This document shows, in pieces, positions 34,429 through 42,427 of a stretch of 64,000 nt of DNA. The stretch covers positions 1 to 64,000 of the forward strand of contig NZ_NUGT01000031.1 of the NCBI RefSeq assembly GCF_002574545.1. The letters run 5' to 3'. Under the pieces are notes generated by a model that ran no database searches, was not told the origin of the DNA, and saw nothing but the letters and a program-made list of their open reading frames with translations. Numbering within the stretch: the stretch's first letter is position 1; the number at the start of each line of letters is the position of its first letter. The stretch comes from Bacillus sp. AFS055030. Lineage in GTDB: Bacteria; Bacillota; Bacilli; Bacillales; Bacillaceae_G. A program made the position numbers and the translations under genes.

Positions 34429-34932
34429 TTATAGGGTTACTTCTTTAAAAAAATTGATAAACTCTGAATTACCGCGTTCTTCAGCTATATCAATTGGCGT
34501 TTTACTAGAGTTATTTGTTTTAATTTTCGCACCGTTTTTTAACAAATAATTAGCAATAATCGTATTTCCTTCAAATGCTGCAATATGTAATGGAGTGTTA
34601 CCTTCATTATCGCTAATATTAGGATTTGCTCCATTCGTTAAAAGAAAATTGATCACTTCTATCGACTTAGCACCTGCAATTGCTGCATGGAGAGCTGTGT
34701 TTTGTGGGATGAATGAAAGCTTTGAGTGAGAAAGTGCATTGATCTTAGCACCATTTTTTACTAAAGTTTTTACAACTTCATATTGACCATAATGTGCAGC
34801 AATCCCAAGTAATGTTAACCCATGCTCATTTTCTTCATGAATCAAATTTGGCTGATCACTTATTATCTCAATTACAATGTCATTTTCACCTTTTTTTGTT
34901 GCGTCAAATAATTTTTCAAGTAAACTTTCCAT
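34429..34932 (-). CDS. Ankyrin-repeat protein
   Basis: 167 aa with four ankyrin repeats between about residues 33 and 160: GLTLLGIAAHYGQYEVVKTL, NTALHAAIAGAKSIEVINFL, GNTPLHIAAFEGNTIIANYL and a last KTPIDIAEERGNSEFINFF. The soluble protein is likely a protein-interaction module; partner unknown. ATG 34932 is 7 nt behind AAGGAGA; an in-frame upstream start at 34959 has no RBS. Own terminator. Confidence 0.9.
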   Translation of the reverse strand: MESLLEKLFDATKKGENDIVIEIISDQPNLIHEENEHGLTLLGIAAHYGQYEVVKTLVKNGAKINALSHSKLSFIPQNTALHAAIAGAKSIEVINFLLTNGANPNISDNEGNTPLHIAAFEGNTIIANYLLKNGAKIKTNNSSKTPIDIAEERGNSEFINFFKEVTL

Positions 34933-35017
34933 TTGATCTCTCCTTATTTCTACATTCAATATGTTGTCCGGTTGTTAGTACTTGGATGGTTCTAAAAGGA
35001 AAAATATCTATTGGGTA

Positions 35018-35635
35018 CTAGTCATTTAGACTTATCACTTTAATTGCAAGTTTTATAGCATCTGTCAAATCAGTTTGCGACCAACTTGGTAACTTCTGAT
35101 CAATTACTGCCATTTCATGTGAAGCAGGGATATGGATAAATCCACTCGGAACTTGCTTGTTTATTTTTTTTAATTCATTAAGCATCTGATACATAACGTT
35201 ATTACACAAATAAGTACCTGCAGAATTCGAAATTTCAGCTGGAAATTTGTGTTTGTTTAATTCATTAACAATGTTTTGAATTGGGAGTGTCGAAAATAGT
35301 CCATCCGGGCCTTCTGGATCGATTTTAGCCCCCTCATATTTATTCCCTTTATTATCTACTGCACCATCATTACAATTTATGGCGATCCGTTCTGGTGTTA
35401 TTTTAAATCTACCACCTGCTAATCCTAATGATATTACCGCAGATGGGTTATACAAATGAAACAATTTAATTAATTCATTACCTGCCTTACTGAAATCAAC
35501 AGGTAAAACAGCCCCGATAATTTGAAAACCTCCAACCTCTTGATTATTTAACTCTTTCACAATTTCTTCTGTAGGATTAATTGAAAAGTTCAAAAAAGGT
35601 TCAAAACCTGTTAACAATAATGTATTCAAAAGCAT
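35018..35635 (-). CDS. pcp: Pyroglutamyl-peptidase I
   Basis: 205 aa cysteine peptidase that removes N-terminal pyroglutamate from peptides in the cytosol. Seen are TGFEPFLNFSINPT at the N-terminus, the catalytic Glu in ITPERIAIN (near residue 79), the catalytic Cys in SNSAGTYLCNN (near residue 143) and the His in GFIHIPASHE (near residue 166). Length and motifs fit B. subtilis Pcp. It lies 85 bp upstream of the ankyrin gene on the same strand and may be cotranscribed with it. Confidence 0.95.
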   Translation of the reverse strand: MLLNTLLLTGFEPFLNFSINPTEEIVKELNNQEVGGFQIIGAVLPVDFSKAGNELIKLFHLYNPSAVISLGLAGGRFKITPERIAINCNDGAVDNKGNKYEGAKIDPEGPDGLFSTLPIQNIVNELNKHKFPAEISNSAGTYLCNNVMYQMLNELKKINKQVPSGFIHIPASHEMAVIDQKLPSWSQTDLTDAIKLAIKVISLND

Positions 35636-35796
35636 TCAGTCCTTTGGTAAAATTTAGATAGTGTAATAATTCGACAAGCTCAGTTTAATTTCCTTTCATT
35701 TTAGTAAAAGCCGTTTAAGTCTAAAGATTTACTATTAAAAACTATTTTTTCCTTTTGTTTCGTTTATTACGGTATGTGAAATTTTCATCATCAGAC

Positions 35797-35846
35797 AAAA
35801 AAAAAGAAACTTAAACCTCTCATTTAATAAAAGTTTAAGTCTCTTT
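35797..35846 (-). terminator. Terminator of the lacI-type gene
   Basis: AAAGAAACTTAAAC / GTTTAAGTCTCTTT, a 14-bp stem with one mismatch, followed by TTTTTTTTG on the minus strand. Confidence 0.85.
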
Positions 35847-35880
35847 TAGAAAAACTTAAGTTACTGATCGAACTTTCTAT

Positions 35881-36837
35881 TTAAGAAGAGCCACCAACAG
35901 TTAATGAAACTTCTATTTTCTCATTCTCAACAAATTCATTCGATATAAGTTTCAATAAATTTTTAGCCGCTAATGAACCCCAATCAAATGTAGAATAAGA
36001 TACTGTACTTAATCTTGGAGAAACATATTTTGATAATTCAATATTATCAAAACCTACAATAAAAACATCTTTACCAATTTTATATTGAGTATCTTGTAGA
36101 TAGTTATAGATCCCTATTGCCATTTCATCATTTAAACAAAAAATAGCACTTGGTTCATTATAGTTAGAAAAGATTTGTTGTGCTGCTAATTCGCCTGAAT
36201 CTTTCATGAAATTTCCAATGATCTCAATTAACTCAACATCAGGATAATTTGTTAATTCTTCTCGAACACCCTCTATACGTTTTCTTGAATCGTATGATCC
36301 ATCTGGCCCAGTTACGACATATACTTTTTTCACATCATTCGTAAGAAGCTCTTTAATCGCTAATTTAGCTCCGTGATTATTATCTAAAAGAACTCCTTTA
36401 ATATTGTTGTGCTGTAATTCTCGATCCATCACTACCATTTTATAATTTTTTTTAGCGTAATCTAAAAGTTCTTCATCTGAAAAAGCCTGATCTAAAATTA
36501 TTCCACCATCAATTACTTTTTCTAGTAAAAGGCGATGGGATTGCACGCCAGAACAAGCAATTAATTCATACCCCTTGTCGTTTAAAGCTTGTCTCATTCC
36601 TCTTAACAGTGGTCCGTAAAAATACCCGCCGTAATCAGCTAAAAATACCCCAATAATTTTTGTTTCTTTAACCTTTAACATTCTAGCAGCAGCATTAGGA
36701 ACATAACCTAATCTATTAGCAATCTTCATAATTCTGCTTCGAGTTTCTTCCGTTACTTTTGGGCTGCCATTCAATGCATATGACACTGTTGAAATGGAAA
36801 CTCCAGCTTCTTTGGCAATATCTTTTATTCCCGCCAT
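35881..36837 (-). CDS. LacI-family transcriptional regulator of the beta-glucan locus
   Basis: 318 aa. LacI-type HTH at residues 2-50 (IKDIAKEAGVSISTVSYALN, NGSPKVTEETR, the hinge helix LGYVPNAAARMLK) and a periplasmic-binding-like effector domain (IIGVFLADYGGYFYGPLLRG, FIVGFDNIELSKYVSPRLST). ATG 36837 is 8 nt behind GGAGG; the ATG at 36852 is part of that RBS. It is the last gene of the locus and likely binds GAAACGTTTC sites at 50655, 55811, 57291 and 57333, a palindrome with the central CG typical of LacI operators. The inducer is probably a sophorooligosaccharide (inference). Confidence 0.9.
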   Translation of the reverse strand: MAGIKDIAKEAGVSISTVSYALNGSPKVTEETRSRIMKIANRLGYVPNAAARMLKVKETKIIGVFLADYGGYFYGPLLRGMRQALNDKGYELIACSGVQSHRLLLEKVIDGGIILDQAFSDEELLDYAKKNYKMVVMDRELQHNNIKGVLLDNNHGAKLAIKELLTNDVKKVYVVTGPDGSYDSRKRIEGVREELTNYPDVELIEIIGNFMKDSGELAAQQIFSNYNEPSAIFCLNDEMAIGIYNYLQDTQYKIGKDVFIVGFDNIELSKYVSPRLSTVSYSTFDWGSLAAKNLLKLISNEFVENEKIEVSLTVGGSS

Positions 36838-37004
36838 CCCTTTTTCCTCCATTCTATGTATACCAAAAAGCCATTTTTTTTATCTTTTCTTTTTTTACGT
36901 TTAGATTAAATTTAGATGATTCATAATACCAATATTAATTTTATCAAAATTAAGGATTATTTTCCTACATTTTTTTATACCTTTGTACCTAAGAAGAATT
37001 ATTT

Positions 37005-37050
37005 AATAAAAGTGAGCACTGAAGTATTTCAACTTCAAGTGCCCACTTTT
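37005..37050 (-). terminator. Terminator of the GH144-type gene
   Basis: A long hairpin AAAAGTGAGCACTGAAG / CTTCAAGTGCCCACTTTT with one internal mismatch and one bulge, followed by ATTAAAT/T-rich sequence on the minus strand, 11 nt past the stop. Confidence 0.75.
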
Positions 37051-37060
37051 AAAAAAAAGT

Positions 37061-38290
37061 TTAAGAAGGTATTAAGTCTTTACGTTTCCAGCCTAAAAGT
37101 TCTGCACCTTTTTTTACATAATCGTTTTTCATGTATAAATCCCAAATTAATCCAGTTTCAAAGTTTTCAATCATAAGCAATGTAGCACCTTTATCAATTC
37201 CAATTACTCGATCTGACACCCAGTTTGATGAAACATCTCGATTATATGAATCTAGAAAACCATACTTGCTCCATAATTCAGGTACTTTTTCATAGAAATA
37301 ATTTAATGCTTCAATTGATTCTTTTGGTGTAAAGACAATCGACCCAGCTGCTGCCGCGGGTGCAATCGTACCATCATTTATAAACTGATCACAATTTGGA
37401 TGAAACGGTCCAGCTCCATATGCTTTATAACCGTGTGGTCCATCGCATGCAGTTAACCCCCATGCGTGTTCACTTTCTGCAAAAGTTTTAAAGCCCTGTG
37501 CATTATCATTACAATACTTCTTTGCTGCTAATGAAGCTTTCACGGAGTTTTCATGCCAATTAATTCCGTCTTCATCCACAATATTCATAAAATTAAACCA
37601 TGCATGTGAATATTGGTGAGTAAACAGCGCCCCTCCTGGTGAATGATAAAATTCATACTCATCATATTTTACTAAATCTCTTCTAAATCCATTGTAAATT
37701 TCCTTTGGAACCGGGTGAGTAGGAGATGCAACGCCAAAAATGTACTGCATCAACTGCTCTGCATACATATCCCAGTGACCAAATCCACCTGTTTCAGGAT
37801 GATACCCCATAAAATACATATTATTTTTTTCATCATAATACTTTTGCCAATTCACACGTTGAAAGATTTTTTCAAAAACTTCTTTAATTTCACCACCGAA
37901 ATATTCTGCAGATGTTACAGCACCATTTAGAAATAGAGATGTATCTATAATTGATGCACAATCATAAAATGCTTCAAATTTTTTTGCTGTTTCCATATGA
38001 AGGAAATGATAGAAAAAGCCTTCTGATTCTTCTGCATTATTTAAAAAGGTGTTTAATGTACCTAACGTTCTTTCATATCCTTCTTCGTATGTAATCCATT
38101 TTCTTTCAATCCCGATAATGATGGCACTCAAGCCAAATCCCACTGAGGCAATACTCGCCATATTTTTATTTGATCCTGCTGTATTATCACGTATTAAACC
38201 ATATCCTGGACTATTTTTATCTGCGTTTGCTTCATTCCAGAAAAAATCAAAACAACCTTTAGCTTCTAAATCTAAAATTCTCTTATCCAT
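37061..38290 (-). CDS. GH144-type endo-beta-1,2-glucanase-like enzyme
   Basis: 409 aa. The whole protein fits the Glycoamylase-like Pfam family (PF10091) whose characterised members define GH144, endo-beta-1,2-glucanase: CFDFFWNEANADKNSPGYGL, IASVGFGLSAIIIGIERKWI, GFFYHFLHMETAKK, GFGHWDMYAEQLMQYIFG and SPGGALFTHQYSHAWFNF. (alpha/alpha)6 barrel. There is no signal peptide, so it is predicted to be cytosolic, unlike secreted members. It follows a permease pair in the operon (58 bp gap) with GAGGTG 6 nt before ATG 38290. Substrate specificity is inferred from family plus the GH94 and GH3 neighbours. Confidence 0.82.
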   Translation of the reverse strand: MDKRILDLEAKGCFDFFWNEANADKNSPGYGLIRDNTAGSNKNMASIASVGFGLSAIIIGIERKWITYEEGYERTLGTLNTFLNNAEESEGFFYHFLHMETAKKFEAFYDCASIIDTSLFLNGAVTSAEYFGGEIKEVFEKIFQRVNWQKYYDEKNNMYFMGYHPETGGFGHWDMYAEQLMQYIFGVASPTHPVPKEIYNGFRRDLVKYDEYEFYHSPGGALFTHQYSHAWFNFMNIVDEDGINWHENSVKASLAAKKYCNDNAQGFKTFAESEHAWGLTACDGPHGYKAYGAGPFHPNCDQFINDGTIAPAAAAGSIVFTPKESIEALNYFYEKVPELWSKYGFLDSYNRDVSSNWVSDRVIGIDKGATLLMIENFETGLIWDLYMKNDYVKKGAELLGWKRKDLIPS

Positions 38291-38348
38291 TAACTACACC
38301 TCTTATTCTTAAATTTTATTAAAAAGCATTTAATAGATATCTTTTATA

Positions 38349-39290
38349 TTATTCGCCAGTAATACCTGAACGATCGACACTTTCAACAAACCATCTTTGC
38401 GTAATGAAGTAAATAACTAGTAACGGAATGATTGTTAGTAAAGTTCCCGCTAGTTCAATTCCTTCATTAATACTTGTCCCACTAGCACCGCCTTGTGCAG
38501 GAAATAATTTACTATAAGTTGCTACGAACTTTTGTAATTGAAGCGGTAGGGTTGATAATTTTTCGCCAAAATAGATTGATGCTAAGTAAGTTTCGTTCCA
38601 ATACCATACAAGTGAAAATAAAAACGAAATAATATATCCAGCAGATGCCATTGGAATAGCAATTTTAAAGAAAATTTTAAAATGGCCTGCTCCATCAAGT
38701 TGTGCAGCTTCTTCCAGTGATTTTGGAATCGATCGAAAGATTTGATAAAAAATTAAAATGAAAATCGCACTATTTAAACCCTGACCAAATATTGCTGGCA
38801 GTACATAGGCTGTGATGCTATCCAAAATATGAATTTTATTAAACAAAATATATCTTGGAATAACAGTAACCTGCGGCGGAATGACAAAGGTTGCTAGCAC
38901 TAAAATAAATAGAATGTTTTTACCTTTAAATTGAAATCTTGCAAATCCATAGCCAATGATTGAAGCAACAAATGCTTGTAAAATTGACGGTAATACAGTT
39001 ACGTAAATGGTTTGAAGTAATATTGGCCAATAATCTAGTACATCAAATGCTCGTTTATAATTGTCTGTATAAAGCTTTGTTGGAATCCAATTTACAAGAG
39101 AATTTAGTAGATCGTTTATATCTTTAAAGCTATAAGATAACATATATAATATAGGGTATAAGAATACAAAACCGATTCCGATCAATAATGCATACATTAG
39201 GATCTTTATAAGTAATCCATCATTACCCTTCATACCAAATAAGATTCTTCTTATTTTTGTAGAAATATCCTTTTTAATTCCTTGATTCAC
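38349..39290 (-). CDS. Carbohydrate ABC transporter permease (MalG type)
   Basis: 313 aa, six predicted helices with the MalG-type EAA loop EEAAQLDGAGHFKIFFKIAIP near residue 210 that docks on the ATPase. N-terminal 20 residues are cytosolic and basic. It starts with GTG 39290 behind AGGGGGG and lies 16 bp after the partner MalF-type gene. It ends the second permease pair of the locus. No ATPase gene is nearby. Substrate inferred as beta-1,2-gluco-oligosaccharide. Confidence 0.9.
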   Translation of the reverse strand: MNQGIKKDISTKIRRILFGMKGNDGLLIKILMYALLIGIGFVFLYPILYMLSYSFKDINDLLNSLVNWIPTKLYTDNYKRAFDVLDYWPILLQTIYVTVLPSILQAFVASIIGYGFARFQFKGKNILFILVLATFVIPPQVTVIPRYILFNKIHILDSITAYVLPAIFGQGLNSAIFILIFYQIFRSIPKSLEEAAQLDGAGHFKIFFKIAIPMASAGYIISFLFSLVWYWNETYLASIYFGEKLSTLPLQLQKFVATYSKLFPAQGGASGTSINEGIELAGTLLTIIPLLVIYFITQRWFVESVDRSGITGE

Positions 39291-39306
39291 TGTTATCCCC
39301 CCTATA

Positions 39307-40170
39307 TTATTTTTTTCTTTCTAAGAAAACAACCAACCAAACCATAATTAATAGAATAATGGTGATGATCACAAAATATATCCAAGAAAGTGCAGAAGCG
39401 TAGCCAAATCCAGTTTCAATTTTAAACATATTTTTTTTAATATGTTCTATAATTGGATTCATTGTGGAAATTGAGTACATAACTGTCGTATAAATAATGT
39501 TTACTAAAATCATAGGGAATAAGGTTGGTAAAGTAATTTTCCAAAAAATCTCCCATGTAGAAGCACCATCAATTTTTGCAGCCTCGTAAATTTGATTATC
39601 AACTTTTTGAAGAGCTGCAATAAAAATTAAAATTTGTACGCCAGTAAACCAAAGTAATAACACCATATTATCCATAATGTATAAAAATAAATTACTAAAA
39701 AAACCAGGATTTTCAGCAGCTAATTTATAAAATACATACTGTTTTATTTCAGGTATTGCAGTTACTCCTTGCTCTGTTAACTTATTTAAAACAGGTCCAC
39801 TACTAATAATGACAGGCAAGAAAAAAATCGTCCGAAAGAATCCACGAAATTTAATCGGTTGATTTAAAAGTATTGCAATTATTAATGCAATAATAACAAT
39901 GATCGGAACTGAGACTACTACATGCCCTGCAAAGTCTCCTATTTCTTTTAAGAACTCTACATCGGTCGTAAATGCATCCTGGTAATTTGCCCACTTTGCA
40001 AATTTTGTTTTTATACCGTTAGTTGTAATAATGACATTAAAAAAACTTAAATAGAGTGAGTACAAGATCGGATATGCTGTAAAAACTGCAAATCCAATCA
40101 CCCAAGGCAAAATAAAAATGTACCCTACCGTCTTTTTACTGTTTACTAATCTTGTAAAAATGTTATTCAT
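39307..40170 (-). CDS. Carbohydrate ABC transporter permease (MalF type)
   Basis: 287 aa with six predicted helices: VGYIFILPWVIGFAVFTAYP, then the EAA loop YEAAKIDGASTWEIFWKITL near residue 197. Starts at ATG 40170 with GGAGAAA upstream, overlapping the last 8 bp of the DUF5696-type gene, so it is translationally coupled to it. Pairs with the MalG-type gene that follows. The coupling ties this transporter to the DUF5696 protein. Confidence 0.9.
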   Translation of the reverse strand: MNNIFTRLVNSKKTVGYIFILPWVIGFAVFTAYPILYSLYLSFFNVIITTNGIKTKFAKWANYQDAFTTDVEFLKEIGDFAGHVVVSVPIIVIIALIIAILLNQPIKFRGFFRTIFFLPVIISSGPVLNKLTEQGVTAIPEIKQYVFYKLAAENPGFFSNLFLYIMDNMVLLLWFTGVQILIFIAALQKVDNQIYEAAKIDGASTWEIFWKITLPTLFPMILVNIIYTTVMYSISTMNPIIEHIKKNMFKIETGFGYASALSWIYFVIITIILLIMVWLVVFLERKK

Positions 40171-42427
40171 TGCTAGTTTCTCCTTTCATCACAGCAAAGT
40201 CTTTTGCTGCAACTGTAAGGCTACCTGATTTAAAAGGCATATTTGTATAGTTAATTATAAAACTCGAATTATTTGAATAAGTTACTTTTACAACACCTTC
40301 GCTTAGAACTTCTCTACTCATGATTGATTCGTTTTTTACTAACTTCAAACTTTTTTGAATAACACCATACTGATTAACGATTTCACTTTTCCAAGCTTTA
40401 TATTCAGAAGTATAAAGATCTCTAGAAGGCGTTTCAGAAAGTAAATACGAATTATTTCCAGTTAAGTAGAAAGATGGATAAGCTCCATAATCTATTAATC
40501 TTAAGAGCTCTTCCTTTTGATTTGACCAAAAATTGGAAAATGGCGCATAGTAATCAACATATCCTTTCAATACGATTTGAAGGAATGGTACAGTATCTGA
40601 AACATACAAATAATTAGATGAGCCCATTGGAATATCCAAATATTTATCTGTCATTCCCCAAGCATATACATTTGGTTGATATAGTGCCGTTTTATCAACA
40701 TCCCCGCTATTTAGTATGCTTAGAACTTTGTTATGCGATTGTTTACTTTCTTCTCTTGATGCTGTATGGCGATCATTAAATGCAGAATATAGCTCGCTTC
40801 CATTTGAGTCCACAGCTAGATTTTCCATTGAATATTTCTTGTATTCCTTTTTATCTTTCTTTGCATAGCTAATTGCTTTTTCAGGATGTAAATAATAGTA
40901 GTTGTATCCATTCTCTTCATCCAAAATTGCTTTTGTATTTACTTGTTTAGCTATATTCCCACCACCAAAGAGACTTGAAGACCCTTCATATGCCTTTACA
41001 TAATCTGTATAAAAGTATAATGGTACATCCTTTTTCTTTAGCTCTTTTACAGTTTCATTTACTTCGCCTTTACTACCTAACTTTCGTTCAAATGGAAATT
41101 TTTTCGGAAAAGTTCCAGTTAGTCCATTTTTATTCCATCCTTTATAGACGATAAAGAAATCATCTACACCATTTCTAACCAATTCATTTGCATATTTTGG
41201 AAGATTACTGATTGGAGTCATTGATACGACTGAATCCCAAAATAATCCTTCCTTTTTTTCTCCACCTAAAAATTCTAAGCGCAGCATCGGAGAGTCATTT
41301 GTTTTTTTCTTCAAAACTCCATTATTTACAAGATAGGATTGGTAGCTTTTGGCCATTCCCACATAGTTCGCATGATCATTTTCTAGTATTCTATAATGCA
41401 ATTTAATATCAAAATTGTTCCGTTTTTTCTGAAATAAATCCAATGCTTTTCCGCTTTTTTGATTTTTGCTTGTTGGTTGCTTATAAGCATAACGATAGGT
41501 GAAGTTGGATGTCACCCAATTAAACTCTGTAGATAATCCAGCTTTATATGCATCAATTCTCGCATAATTATCTCCATCTTCAATGATTCCTAATAGAGCA
41601 TTTTGATGTTCTCCATGAACAACACCAAATACAGGTATGCTTGCTCTATAACTTTCATTCGTGTCTTCTGATTGGGTTGCAAAAGAGATGCCCTTATCCT
41701 CTCCATACACTGTAGCACTATAAGGAGACTCCATCTTCACACCATTTTTTTCATATCGTATTAACGCTCCAGAACCATCTGGTATAAATAAATAACCTGG
41801 AATTTCATTCTCTTTTGAGGCTCCGAAAAAAGGATATACATTTGCCGATACAAGTTTGACTTTACCCATCTCGATAATACTTGCTTCAGGTATACTAACA
41901 ATGACCTCATCTTTGGCTAGCTCGACTGAAAGTTTCATTTTTATTTTTGCTTGTCCAAACGTTATATTTGCATCAAATCCGTTAGCTTTCTTTTTAAGAT
42001 TTATTTTGGCAGAATGTGTTGTAATACTTTCTTTTCTTAATTTCCCTTGTATATTTAAATATTCAATTGTAATTGCTGATTCCACGAATTGTTCCCATGT
42101 ACTATTTAACTTATATTTTTCCATGTGATCTACTGTTGAGCTCCAAATGTACCCGTTGGATTTATTCTTAACTTTAATTGCTAGAGATTCACTATTAACA
42201 TATAACTCTAGTTTTTTGTTTTCTGCTATTTTTTCAAAACCAGCTAAAGAAGAATTTTGACTTTTAATTTTATTTTTATGTACTTCCATTTGTGTAAACT
42301 GATTGGAGGCATACTTTTGCGTATTTTTGTTGACCGATGTAATAAGATCATTATTTTTTTCAGCATATACATTTGGTTGTATTGATAATAATAACAATGA
42401 ACTAGACAGTATAATTTTCTTATACAC
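40163..42427 (-). CDS. Exported DUF5696-type protein, glycosidase-like
   Basis: 754 aa. Signal peptide at residues 1-22 (KKIILSSSLLLLSIQPNVYA). Residues about 65-300 are a beta-rich domain resembling the N-terminal sandwiches of GH31/GH97/GH101 enzymes (ELYVNSESLAIKVKNKSNGY, PGYLFIPDGSGALIRY). Residues about 385-700 look like a TIM-type barrel (GVDDFFIVYKGWNKNG, VPLYFYTDYVKAYEG, LLRLIDYGAYPSFYLTGNNS). I recognise it as the DUF5696 group, found next to ABC transporter genes in Paenibacillus-like bacteria; no activity is established to my knowledge. GTG 42427 behind AGGAGGTAA overlaps the upstream gene by 8 bp. It may be the extracellular hydrolase or a surface glycan-binding partner of the transporter. 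Confidence 0.7.
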   Translation of the reverse strand: MYKKIILSSSLLLLSIQPNVYAEKNNDLITSVNKNTQKYASNQFTQMEVHKNKIKSQNSSLAGFEKIAENKKLELYVNSESLAIKVKNKSNGYIWSSTVDHMEKYKLNSTWEQFVESAITIEYLNIQGKLRKESITTHSAKINLKKKANGFDANITFGQAKIKMKLSVELAKDEVIVSIPEASIIEMGKVKLVSANVYPFFGASKENEIPGYLFIPDGSGALIRYEKNGVKMESPYSATVYGEDKGISFATQSEDTNESYRASIPVFGVVHGEHQNALLGIIEDGDNYARIDAYKAGLSTEFNWVTSNFTYRYAYKQPTSKNQKSGKALDLFQKKRNNFDIKLHYRILENDHANYVGMAKSYQSYLVNNGVLKKKTNDSPMLRLEFLGGEKKEGLFWDSVVSMTPISNLPKYANELVRNGVDDFFIVYKGWNKNGLTGTFPKKFPFERKLGSKGEVNETVKELKKKDVPLYFYTDYVKAYEGSSSLFGGGNIAKQVNTKAILDEENGYNYYYLHPEKAISYAKKDKKEYKKYSMENLAVDSNGSELYSAFNDRHTASREESKQSHNKVLSILNSGDVDKTALYQPNVYAWGMTDKYLDIPMGSSNYLYVSDTVPFLQIVLKGYVDYYAPFSNFWSNQKEELLRLIDYGAYPSFYLTGNNSYLLSETPSRDLYTSEYKAWKSEIVNQYGVIQKSLKLVKNESIMSREVLSEGVVKVTYSNNSSFIINYTNMPFKSGSLTVAAKDFAVMKGETSNE

